From Polaribacter butkevichii (GTDB taxonomy: Bacteria > Bacteroidota > Bacteroidia > Flavobacteriales > Flavobacteriaceae), in contig NZ_CP150661.1 of NCBI RefSeq assembly GCF_038024105.1, positions 2,747,001 through 2,811,000 on the forward strand: DNA of 64,000 nucleotides. Direction: 5' to 3'. The notes under the pieces were generated by a model. It was not told where the DNA came from. It saw only the letters and a list, made by a program, of their open reading frames with translations, and ran no database searches. This document shows positions 7,861 to 17,136 of the stretch, in pieces (the stretch's first letter is position 1; the number at the start of each line of letters is the position of its first letter). The position numbers and the translations under genes are program-made.

Positions 7861-10701
7861 ATGAAATTTTACACCATCGTAAAATCCTTTACTATTTGTC
7901 TTATAATTCTTTTTTTTATTTCCTGTGGAAATAAAAAAGAGAACAGCATCGATTTATCAGGTAAGTGGAGTTTTCAGGTTGATTCTTTAGATCAAGGTAT
8001 TACAGAGCAATGGTATCAAAGTCAATTTAAAGAAACCATAACATTACCTGGTTCTATGAACACAAATGGAAAAGGTGATGAGCTAAGTGTAAAAACAAAA
8101 TGGACTGGTAATATTTGGGACAATGATAGTGTTTGGTACAAAGCTGCAAAAATGGCTAAATACAGGCAAAAAGGAAATATTAAGCTTCCTTTTTGGTTAA
8201 CCCCTAACAAAAAATATACAGGAGCAGCTTGGTATCAGAAAAAGGTAACGATTCCATCAGACTGGAAGGCTAAAAAAATAGATTTACATTTAGAGAGAGT
8301 GCATTGGGAATCTACAGTTTGGGTAGATGCTAAAAAAATAGGGATGCAGAATAGTTTAGCTACAGCACATGATTATAGTTTAGGAGCTGCATTAACTGCA
8401 GGGGAACATACCATAACGATAAGGGTAGATAATAGGGTAAAAGATATTGATGTTGGAAAAGATGCACATAGTATTTCTGATAACACTCAAAGTAATTGGA
8501 ACGGAATTATTGGAGATATAAAATTAATTGCAAAACCTAAAATAGCAATAGGTAATGTAAAATTATACCCTAATGTTACTGATAAAAAGGTAAAAGTTGT
8601 TATCCAGATTAAAAACCTTACCAAAGAAAACCAAACAGCAAAATTAACTTTAACTGCTATCGAAAAATCTGTAGAAGGTTTTTCTTTAAATACATTAAAA
8701 GAAGAAATTACAATTAGCGAAAATAATGAGGTTGTTTTACATTATGATATGGGTGATAGCCCAAAGCTTTGGGATGAATTCAATCCCAATGTGTATCAAA
8801 TGCAAATTACTTTAGATTCCAAATCGGGTACAGATAGAAAAAACATCGATTTTGGAATGAGAGAATTTAAGGCAAATGGAAAAGTCTTTACCATTAATGG
8901 AAGGCAAACTTTTTTAAGAGGAACCTTAGAAAGTGCTATTTTTCCATTAACAGGTTATCCACCAACCGATGTTGCTTCTTGGAAGAGTATTTACAAAGTA
9001 ATTAAAAATCATGGTTTAAATCATGTGCGTTTTCATTCATGGAGTCCTCCAGAAGCTGCTTTTATAGCTGCAGATGAAGAAGGAATTTATTTACAAGCAG
9101 AGGCTTCTGCTTGGGGTACTGTTGGTGATGATAAACCAATTGATGGATGGCTCTATAAAGAAGGAGAGGATATTATAAATGCATACGGAAATCATCCTTC
9201 ATTTGTATTGATGACGCATGGAAACGAACCACATGGAAAGAATAGTAAAGAGTATTTAAGAGACTATGTAAATCATTTTAAAGATTTAGATAATAGAAGA
9301 TTATATACTAGTGGCGCAAATTGGCCATATATAGATAATCTAGATTACTTTAATGGTGGGGCACCAAGAATTCAAGCTTGGAATCAAAATTTAAAAAGTA
9401 TTATAAATGCACAACCTCCTCAAACGTTATTTGATTGGAGTAAGCATATTAACAAAACTCCAATGCCTTATGTAAGTCACGAGATTGGTCAGTGGTGTGT
9501 GTATCCTAATTTTGAAGAAATGTCTAAATATACAGGTGTTTTAAAACCTAAAAACTTTGAAATATTTCAAGAGTCTTTGGCAGAAAATGGAATGGCAGAT
9601 TTAGCTAAACAATTTTTAATGGCTTCTGGTAAATTACAAACTTTATGTTACAAAGCAGATATAGAAGCAGCTTTAAGAACTAAAGATATGGCTGGATTTC
9701 AACTGTTAGATTTACACGATTTTCCAGGTCAAGGAACTGCACTTGTTGGGGTTTTAGATGCATTTTGGGGAGAAAAAGGATATGTATCACCAGAAGAGTT
9801 TAAAGCATTTAGTGGTCAAACAGTTGCTTTAGCGCGTTTTCCAAAAAGAACATTTAAAAATACAGATACTTTAAAAGTAGCTATTGAAGTTGCACATTTT
9901 GGTGAAAAAACATTGAAAAATGTAACGCCTAAATGGTCTTTAACAAACATTGATAATACTGTTTTTGCAGAAGGGAGTTTAGTTGAAAAAGATATTGAAA
10001 TTGGAAACGGAATTCAATTAGGAGAAATTAGTTTATCACTTTTAAAAGTTGATAAAGCACAAAAATTAACACTTTCTGTTAATGTAAATGAGTTTAAAAA
10101 CACTTGGGATTTATGGGTGTATCCTAATAAAATACCAGCAATTACAAATAAAAATAATGTAAAAGTTGTAAATAAATTAGATGCATCAACTGTTAATTAT
10201 CTTCAAAAAGGAGGTAATGTTTTATTTAACATTACAAAAGGAGATATAGCAGCAGATAAAGGTGGTGATATTGGCATTGGTTTTTCAAGTATTTTTTGGA
10301 ACACCTCGTGGACAAATGGTCAAAAACCACATACTTTGGGTATTCTGTGCGATCCTAGAAATCCGGCTTTAGCAGATTTTCCAACAGAATATCATTCTAA
10401 TTGGCAATGGTGGGATGCTATGACAAATTCTAATGCAATTATTTTAGATGATTTACCAAAAATGACTCCAATTGTAAGAGTGGTTGATGATTGGTTTAAA
10501 AACCGAAGACTAGGGTTGGTTTTTGAAGCAAAAGTTGGCAAAGGAAAAATCATCATTTCTGGAATCGATTTACACACAAATTTAGAATCAAGATTAGAGG
10601 CAAAACAACTCTTGTACAGTTTAAAAAAATACATGACAACATCTGAATTTAATCCAGAAGTTACGTTAGAAATTAATCAAATTAAGAGTTTGTTAAAATA
10701 A
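7861..10701 (+). CDS. Glycoside hydrolase family 2 lipoprotein, tandem copy A
   Basis: This 946-residue enzyme has a lipobox ending at Cys22 (FISC). The order is a GH2 sugar-binding jelly roll (about 30-230), an immunoglobulin-like domain (230-340), a TIM barrel (340-640) and C-terminal beta domains. The presumed acid/base is Glu456 in HGNEPHG and the nucleophile Glu541 in VSHEIGQW. The next gene (8 bases on) is the same length without indels and nearly identical, except for the signal peptide and residues 395-542 around the active site. A third, more distant copy is at 20637. Activity is probably exo-beta-galactosidase or a related beta-glycosidase; the exact sugar is not decidable from sequence. 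Confidence 0.92.
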   Translation: MKFYTIVKSFTICLIILFFISCGNKKENSIDLSGKWSFQVDSLDQGITEQWYQSQFKETITLPGSMNTNGKGDELSVKTKWTGNIWDNDSVWYKAAKMAKYRQKGNIKLPFWLTPNKKYTGAAWYQKKVTIPSDWKAKKIDLHLERVHWESTVWVDAKKIGMQNSLATAHDYSLGAALTAGEHTITIRVDNRVKDIDVGKDAHSISDNTQSNWNGIIGDIKLIAKPKIAIGNVKLYPNVTDKKVKVVIQIKNLTKENQTAKLTLTAIEKSVEGFSLNTLKEEITISENNEVVLHYDMGDSPKLWDEFNPNVYQMQITLDSKSGTDRKNIDFGMREFKANGKVFTINGRQTFLRGTLESAIFPLTGYPPTDVASWKSIYKVIKNHGLNHVRFHSWSPPEAAFIAADEEGIYLQAEASAWGTVGDDKPIDGWLYKEGEDIINAYGNHPSFVLMTHGNEPHGKNSKEYLRDYVNHFKDLDNRRLYTSGANWPYIDNLDYFNGGAPRIQAWNQNLKSIINAQPPQTLFDWSKHINKTPMPYVSHEIGQWCVYPNFEEMSKYTGVLKPKNFEIFQESLAENGMADLAKQFLMASGKLQTLCYKADIEAALRTKDMAGFQLLDLHDFPGQGTALVGVLDAFWGEKGYVSPEEFKAFSGQTVALARFPKRTFKNTDTLKVAIEVAHFGEKTLKNVTPKWSLTNIDNTVFAEGSLVEKDIEIGNGIQLGEISLSLLKVDKAQKLTLSVNVNEFKNTWDLWVYPNKIPAITNKNNVKVVNKLDASTVNYLQKGGNVLFNITKGDIAADKGGDIGIGFSSIFWNTSWTNGQKPHTLGILCDPRNPALADFPTEYHSNWQWWDAMTNSNAIILDDLPKMTPIVRVVDDWFKNRRLGLVFEAKVGKGKIIISGIDLHTNLESRLEAKQLLYSLKKYMTTSEFNPEVTLEINQIKSLLK

Positions 10702-10709
10702 TAATAAAC

Positions 10710-13550
10710 ATGAAAATATTTAATCAAATTAAGATACTTGCAATATGTTTTTCTGTGCTTATTTTAGGAAGCTGCAAAAACAATACAGATACTAGCATCG
10801 ATTTATCAGGTAAGTGGAGTTTTCAGGTTGATTCTTTAGATCAAGGTATTTCAGAGCAATGGTATCAAAATCAATTTAAAGAAACCATAACATTACCTGG
10901 TTCTATGAACACAAATGGAAAAGGTGATGAGCTAAGTGTAAAAACAAAATGGACTGGTAATATTTGGGACAATGATAGTGTTTGGTACAAAGCTGCAAAA
11001 ATGGCTAAATACAGGCAAAAAGGAAATATTAAGCTTCCTTTTTGGTTAACCCCTAACAAAAAATATACAGGAGCAGCTTGGTATCAGAAAAAGGTAACGA
11101 TTCCATCAGACTGGAAGGCTAAAAAAATAGATTTACATTTAGAGAGAGTGCATTGGGAATCTACAGTTTGGGTAGATGCTAAAAAAATAGGGATGCAGAA
11201 TAGTTTAGCTACAGCACATGATTATAGTTTAGGAGCTGCATTAACTGCAGGGGAACATACCATAACGATAAGGGTAGATAATAGGGTAAAAGATATTGAT
11301 GTTGGAAAAGATGCACATAGTATTTCTGATAACACTCAAAGTAATTGGAACGGAATTATTGGAGATATAAAACTAATAGCAAAACCTAAAATAGCAATAG
11401 GTAATGTAAAATTATACCCTAATGTTACTGATAAAAAGGTAAAAGTTGTTATCCAGATTAAAAACCTTACCAAAGAAAACCAAACAGCAAAATTAACTTT
11501 AACTGCTATCGAAAAATCTGTAGAAGGTTTTTCTTTAAATACATTAAAAGAAGAAATTACAATTAGCGGAAATAATGAGGTTGTTTTACATTATGATATG
11601 GGTGATAGCCCAAAGCTTTGGGATGAATTCAATCCCAATGTGTATCAAATGCAAATTACTTTAGATTCCAAATCGGGTACAGATAGAAAAAACATCGATT
11701 TTGGAATGAGAGAATTTAAGGCAAATGGAAAAGTCTTTACCATTAATGGAAGGCAAACTTTTTTAAGAGGAACCTTAGAAAGTGCTATTTTTCCATTAAC
11801 AGGGTATCCACCAACCGATGTTGCTTCTTGGAAGAGTATTTACAAAGTAATTAAAAATCATGGTTTAAATCATGTACGTTTTCATTCTTGGGGTCCTCCA
11901 GAAGCTGCTTTTATTGCTGCAGATGAAGAAGGAATTTATTTACAAGCAGAAGCTTCTGGATGGAATAAATTAGGAGATGGAAACCCTGAAGACAAATGGT
12001 TTTATAAAGAAGGAGAGGATATTATAAATGCATACGGAAATCATCCTTCATTTGTTATGATGACTTATGGTAATGAGCCTCATGGAGAAAATCATAAAGA
12101 ATATTTAAGAGACTATGTAAATCATTTTAAAAATTTAGATAGTAGAAGATTGTATACTAGTGGTGCTGGTTACCCTTATTTAGATAATTTGGATTATTAC
12201 AATCACAGAGGTCCAAGAATACAAGGTTGGGATGAAAATTTGAAAAGTATAATTAATGCCAAGCCTCCACAAACTGTATTTGACTGGAGTACATTTATAG
12301 ATAAAACGCCAATGCCTTATGTAAGTCATGAAATGGGTCAGTGGTGTGTGTATCCTAATTTTGAAGAAATGTCTAAATATACAGGCGTTTTAAAACCTAA
12401 AAACTTTGAAATATTTCAAGAGTCTTTGGCAGAAAATGGAATGGCAGATTTAGCTAAACAATTTTTAATGGCTTCTGGTAAATTACAAACTTTATGTTAC
12501 AAAGCAGATATAGAAGCAGCTTTAAGAACTAAAGATATGGCTGGATTTCAACTGTTAGATTTACACGATTTTCCAGGTCAAGGAACTGCACTTGTTGGGG
12601 TTTTAGATGCATTTTGGGGAGAAAAAGGATATGTATCTCCAGAAGAGTTTAAAGCATTTAGTGGTCAAACAGTTGCTTTAGCGCGTTTTCCAAAAAGAAC
12701 ATTTAAAAATACAGATACTTTAAAAGTAGCTATTGAAGTTGCACATTTTGGTGAAAAAACATTGAAAAATGTAACACCTAAATGGTCTTTAACAAACATT
12801 GATAATACTGTTTTTGCAGAAGGAAATTTAGTTGAAAAAGATATTGAAATTGGAAACGGAATTCAATTAGGAGAAATTAGTTTATCACTTTTAAAAGTTG
12901 ATAAAGCACAAAAATTGACACTTTCTGTTAATGTAAATGAGTTTAAAAACACTTGGGATTTATGGGTGTATCCTAATAAAATACCAGCAATTACAAATAA
13001 AAATAATGTAAAAGTTGTAAATAAATTAGATGCATCAACTGTTAATTATCTTCAAAAAGGAGGTAATGTTTTATTTAACATTACAAAAGGAGATATAGCA
13101 GCAGATAAAGGTGGTGATATTGGCATTGGTTTTTCAAGTATTTTTTGGAACACCTCGTGGACAAATGGTCAAAAACCACATACTTTGGGTATTCTGTGCG
13201 ATCCTAAAAATCCGGCTTTAGCAGATTTTCCAACAGAATATCATTCTAATTGGCAATGGTGGGATGCTATGACAAATTCTAATGCAATTATTTTAGATGA
13301 TTTACCAAAAATGACTCCAATTGTAAGAGTGGTTGATGATTGGTTTAAAAACCGAAGACTAGGGTTGGTCTTTGAAGCAAAAGTTGGCAAAGGAAAAATC
13401 ATCATTTCTGGAATCGATTTACACACAAATTTAGAATCAAGATTAGAGGCAAAACAGCTCTTGTACAGTTTAAAAAAATACATGACTACTGTTAAATTTA
13501 ATCCTGAAGTAAGTTTAGAAATTAACCAAATAAAAAAATTATTGAAATAG
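10710..13550 (+). CDS. Glycoside hydrolase family 2 lipoprotein, tandem copy B
   Basis: This is also 946 residues, in register with copy A (offset 2849 bases). The lipobox ends at Cys22 (LILGSC) and the signal peptide differs from copy A. The catalytic pair is at the same positions, Glu456 in YGNEPHG and Glu541 in VSHEMGQW. By my count, residues 395-542 hold 32 replacements relative to copy A, while the remaining ~768 mature residues hold about 9. The replaced residues include loop positions next to the catalytic ones (HGNEPHGKN to YGNEPHGEN, ANWPY to AGYPY, NGGAPR to NHRGPR), which suggests a shifted substrate preference. It lies 79 bases before the DUF5107 gene. Confidence 0.92.
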   Translation: MKIFNQIKILAICFSVLILGSCKNNTDTSIDLSGKWSFQVDSLDQGISEQWYQNQFKETITLPGSMNTNGKGDELSVKTKWTGNIWDNDSVWYKAAKMAKYRQKGNIKLPFWLTPNKKYTGAAWYQKKVTIPSDWKAKKIDLHLERVHWESTVWVDAKKIGMQNSLATAHDYSLGAALTAGEHTITIRVDNRVKDIDVGKDAHSISDNTQSNWNGIIGDIKLIAKPKIAIGNVKLYPNVTDKKVKVVIQIKNLTKENQTAKLTLTAIEKSVEGFSLNTLKEEITISGNNEVVLHYDMGDSPKLWDEFNPNVYQMQITLDSKSGTDRKNIDFGMREFKANGKVFTINGRQTFLRGTLESAIFPLTGYPPTDVASWKSIYKVIKNHGLNHVRFHSWGPPEAAFIAADEEGIYLQAEASGWNKLGDGNPEDKWFYKEGEDIINAYGNHPSFVMMTYGNEPHGENHKEYLRDYVNHFKNLDSRRLYTSGAGYPYLDNLDYYNHRGPRIQGWDENLKSIINAKPPQTVFDWSTFIDKTPMPYVSHEMGQWCVYPNFEEMSKYTGVLKPKNFEIFQESLAENGMADLAKQFLMASGKLQTLCYKADIEAALRTKDMAGFQLLDLHDFPGQGTALVGVLDAFWGEKGYVSPEEFKAFSGQTVALARFPKRTFKNTDTLKVAIEVAHFGEKTLKNVTPKWSLTNIDNTVFAEGNLVEKDIEIGNGIQLGEISLSLLKVDKAQKLTLSVNVNEFKNTWDLWVYPNKIPAITNKNNVKVVNKLDASTVNYLQKGGNVLFNITKGDIAADKGGDIGIGFSSIFWNTSWTNGQKPHTLGILCDPKNPALADFPTEYHSNWQWWDAMTNSNAIILDDLPKMTPIVRVVDDWFKNRRLGLVFEAKVGKGKIIISGIDLHTNLESRLEAKQLLYSLKKYMTTVKFNPEVSLEINQIKKLLK

Positions 13551-13629
13551 AAAATCGTCAGTAAAAAAAATAAACTAAAAAAAAATATAGCACCAAAGCT
13601 AACCAAAGAATAATTAAAAATATAGCATT

Positions 13630-16600
13630 ATGAAAACTGTTAAAGTTTGGAGAGAAAAAGTGGTTATACCCACTTACGAGGTTGGAACACCTGAGAAATA
13701 TCCAGTTTTTTTAGAAAAAAGAGTATATCAAGCAAGTAGTGGAGCAGTTTATCCAAATCCTGTAATTGAAAAAATTAGCGACACGAAAGTAGATAAAGAG
13801 TGGAACGCTATTTATATTGAAAACGATTATATAAAAGTAATGATTTTACCAGAATTAGGAGGTAGAATTCAAATGGCGTATGACAAAGTTAGAGAACGTC
13901 ATTTTGTATATTACAATCACGTTATAAAACCAGCTTTGGTAGGTTTAACAGGTCCTTGGATTTCTGGAGGAATAGAATTTAATTGGCCACAACATCATAG
14001 ACCAAGTACTTATGACCCTACAGATTCTACTATTGAAGAAAATGAAGATGGTAGTAAAACTATTTGGGTAAGTGAGTTAGAAAGAATGTTTCGTACAAAA
14101 GGAATGGCTGGTTTTACATTGCATCCAGACAAAGCTTATATAGAAATTAAAGCACAATTATACAACAGAACTCCACATCCACAAACGTTTTTATGGTGGG
14201 CAAATCCGGCAGTGGCTGTAAATGATCATTATCAATCTGTTTTTCCACCAGATGTAAATGCGGTTTTTGATCATGGAAAAAGAGATGTATCTGAATTCCC
14301 GATTGCAAAAGGAGAATATTATAAAGTAGATTATTCACCAGGTACAGATATATCAAATTATAAAAATATTCCTGTACCAACAAGTTATATGGCAATTACG
14401 TCTGAATATGATTTTGTTGGTGGTTATGAGAATGATTCTAAAGGAGGTTTGTTACATATAGCAGACCATAATGTATCACCAGGAAAAAAACAATGGACTT
14501 GGGGAAATGGAGATTTTGGAAAAGCTTGGGATAGAAATTTAACGGATGAAGATGGACCTTACATTGAATTAATGTGTGGTGTTTATACAGATAATCAGCC
14601 AGATTTTACATGGATGCATCCCTATGAGGAAAAAAGTTTTACCCAATATTTTATGCCATATTATAATGTTGGTGTGGTTAAAAATGCGACGAAAGAAGCA
14701 ATGGTAAATTTAGAAATTGTTGATGGAAAAGCACGCGTAAAAGTACACGTAACCTCTACTTATAATGATGGAATTATTTCTTTAAAAGGTAAAAATGGAG
14801 TTTTATTAGACGAGGTTGTTCAGCTTTCTCCAAGAAATGGTTTTGAGAAGCTGATAGAAGTAAACGGTTCTAAATTTGAAGATTTAGAAGTATCAGTTTC
14901 TGATAAATTAGGTAATATTTTAGTTTCTTGGACTCCAGATAAGGATTTATCAACAGAAATTCCAGATCCTGCAACTGCAGCAAAAGAACCTAGTGAAATA
15001 GATTCTGTAGAAGCATTATTTTTACAAGGTTTGCATTTAGAGCAATACAGGCACGCAACTTTTAATCCTATGGATTATTATGAAGAAGCGTTAAGAAGAG
15101 CTCCTGGAGATGTTAGAAATAATAATGCAATAGGATTGTTATATTTAAGAAAAGGACAATTAGAAAAAGCAGTTTCTTATTTTGATACGGCTATTGCTTC
15201 TTTAACAAAACACAATCCAAATCCTTATGATGGTGAGCCTTATTTTAACAGAGGAATTGCCTTAAATTTCTTAGGGAAGAAGAAAGAGGCATATGCAAGT
15301 TTCTTTAAATCTTGTTGGAACGCTCAATGGCAAGATGCAGGATATTTTAATTTAGCACAAATTGATACTTTTAGAGGAGATTTAACAAAAGGGTTAGATT
15401 TAATTGATAGAGCATTAATTAAAAACTGGCATAACCACAAAGCAAGACACTTAAAAGTAATTATTTTAAGAAAATTAGGGAAATTAGACCAAGCAAATCA
15501 ACTAATTAATGATTCTTTAGCAATCGATAAATTTAATTTTGGTGTTTTGTATGAGCGTTATTTAATTTCAAATAAAGCAGAAGATCTACAAGCGTTTAAA
15601 AATATTATTAGAGGGTATGCACATAACTATAATGAGTTTTCTTTAGATTACGCCATGGCTGGTCAGTTTAACGATGCAATTTCTTTGTTAAAGGTGTTTA
15701 CCAATGATAATGATACAGTGTACCCAATGGTTTATTATTTTATGGGTTGGTATTTTGATCAAAAAGGAGATGTAACTAACGCTTTTGAATGTTATAAAAA
15801 AGCTTCTACAATGTCTGAAGATTATTGTTTTCCAAACAAAATTGAAGAAGTTTTAGCATTGCAAGCAGCAGCAAAAGCAAACCCAAAAGATGCTAAAGCA
15901 CATTATTATTTGGGGAATTTTTGGTATGCAAACAGGCAGTATAAAGAGGCACAAAACGCTTGGGAGAAATCTTTAGATTTAGATGATACTTTTGCAATTA
16001 CACACAGAAATTTGTCTCTTTTATATTTTAATAAAACGGAACAAAAAGAGTTGGCAAGAACACATTTAGAAAAAGCATTTTCTCTAGATAATACAGATGC
16101 TCGTTTATTAATGGAGCTCGATCAATTTTATAAAAAAGTAAACGTTTCTGCTGTTAAAAGATTAGAATTGTTAGAAAAATACATCGATTTAACAAACTCT
16201 AGAGACGATTTATACCTAGAACGAGTTGCGTTGTATAACACAAAAGGTGATTTTGAAAAATCTGCTGAATTAATGGCAAACCGTCAGTTTCATCCTTGGG
16301 AAGGTGGTGAAGGAAAAGTACCTTTTCAATATTTAACTAGTCAGGTAGAATTAGCAAAAAAGCACATTAATTTATACAATTTTGAAAAAGCAATTTTATG
16401 TTTAGAGCAAGCTAAAATTTATCCTCATAATTTAGGTGAAGGAAAATTAGACGGAACGCAAGAAAATGATATTGATTATTGGTTAGGTTGTGCATATGAA
16501 GGTTTAGGTGAACAGCAAAAAGCGGCTACACATTTTAAGTTAGCTTCGGAAGGTTTAAGTGATCCAAGTCCTGCAATATTTTACAACGATCAACAACCAG

Positions 16601-16929
16601 ACAAAATCTTTTATCAAGGTTTGGCATTGCTAAAATTAAATAGAATTAAAGAGGCAAATGTTCGTTTCGAAAACCTAATTAATTACGGAATTGCGCATAT
16701 GAATGATGAAGTAAAGTTAGATTATTTTGCAATTTCATTACCAGATTTATTAATATGGGAAGAAGATTTAAATGATATTAATAAAATTCATTGTAACTAT
16801 TTAATTGGTTTAGGCCAATTAGGTTTAAAAAATCAACAAAAAGCGAGTGAAAGTTTTGATAAAGTAATCGAAATGGATTTATATCATTTACCAGCACATT
16901 TACATGCACAATTAGTTTTAGTAAGCTAA
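13630..16929 (+). CDS. DUF5107 domain protein with TPR array, cytoplasmic
   Basis: This large protein (1099 residues) has no signal peptide. Residues ~1-350 match the DUF5107 type: NDYIKVMILPELGGRIQMAY resembles the galactose-mutarotase-like sugar-binding fold, followed by GPWISGGIEFNWPQHHRP and WWANPAVAVND, rich in Trp/His/Asp that could line a sugar site. From about residue 460 to the end are many tetratricopeptide repeats, e.g. GDVRNNNAIGLLYLRKGQLE, KAHYYLGNFWYANRQYKEA and DYWLGCAYEGLGEQQKAA. Such proteins recur in glycan loci, and I cannot assign a reaction. Being cytoplasmic next to an MFS sugar transporter, it may act on imported mono- or disaccharides. It closes the tight gene run that starts at 4028. 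Confidence 0.82.
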   Translation: MKTVKVWREKVVIPTYEVGTPEKYPVFLEKRVYQASSGAVYPNPVIEKISDTKVDKEWNAIYIENDYIKVMILPELGGRIQMAYDKVRERHFVYYNHVIKPALVGLTGPWISGGIEFNWPQHHRPSTYDPTDSTIEENEDGSKTIWVSELERMFRTKGMAGFTLHPDKAYIEIKAQLYNRTPHPQTFLWWANPAVAVNDHYQSVFPPDVNAVFDHGKRDVSEFPIAKGEYYKVDYSPGTDISNYKNIPVPTSYMAITSEYDFVGGYENDSKGGLLHIADHNVSPGKKQWTWGNGDFGKAWDRNLTDEDGPYIELMCGVYTDNQPDFTWMHPYEEKSFTQYFMPYYNVGVVKNATKEAMVNLEIVDGKARVKVHVTSTYNDGIISLKGKNGVLLDEVVQLSPRNGFEKLIEVNGSKFEDLEVSVSDKLGNILVSWTPDKDLSTEIPDPATAAKEPSEIDSVEALFLQGLHLEQYRHATFNPMDYYEEALRRAPGDVRNNNAIGLLYLRKGQLEKAVSYFDTAIASLTKHNPNPYDGEPYFNRGIALNFLGKKKEAYASFFKSCWNAQWQDAGYFNLAQIDTFRGDLTKGLDLIDRALIKNWHNHKARHLKVIILRKLGKLDQANQLINDSLAIDKFNFGVLYERYLISNKAEDLQAFKNIIRGYAHNYNEFSLDYAMAGQFNDAISLLKVFTNDNDTVYPMVYYFMGWYFDQKGDVTNAFECYKKASTMSEDYCFPNKIEEVLALQAAAKANPKDAKAHYYLGNFWYANRQYKEAQNAWEKSLDLDDTFAITHRNLSLLYFNKTEQKELARTHLEKAFSLDNTDARLLMELDQFYKKVNVSAVKRLELLEKYIDLTNSRDDLYLERVALYNTKGDFEKSAELMANRQFHPWEGGEGKVPFQYLTSQVELAKKHINLYNFEKAILCLEQAKIYPHNLGEGKLDGTQENDIDYWLGCAYEGLGEQQKAATHFKLASEGLSDPSPAIFYNDQQPDKIFYQGLALLKLNRIKEANVRFENLINYGIAHMNDEVKLDYFAISLPDLLIWEEDLNDINKIHCNYLIGLGQLGLKNQQKASESFDKVIEMDLYHLPAHLHAQLVLVS

Positions 16930-17136
16930 TTATATTTAAAAAAAATTACGCTGTTATGGTTTCTTTTGTTGTATTTAATTAGATAAGAGAAACCAAACAG
17001 ATTTAAAAATAGTTTGTAAAAAAAGATCTTTTTTCTTGAAATCTATCAATAAAAATAATCTTTATAAAAGGACTTTAAAAGAGTAATAATTCAGTTTTAA
17101 AAGCGAATAAAAACAATAAAATTAAACAGAAATAAT

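Larger units (their letters stand above)
7861..13550 (+). repeat. Tandem gene duplication of about 2.84 kb with a divergent core
   Basis: The two GH2 genes are direct repeats with no indel in between. DNA identity is almost complete from about 7942/10791 to about 8960/11809 and again from about 9537/12386 to the last 60 bases. Between these (8961-9536 and 11810-12385) both synonymous and non-synonymous differences are dense. The first ~80 bases also differ. This mosaic pattern points to gene conversion of the flanks or replacement of the core. Confidence 0.9.

Noticed and set aside
16966..16997. TGGTTTCT/AGAAACCA hairpin as a terminator after the DUF5107 gene
   Set aside because: Loop too long and no T run after the stem.
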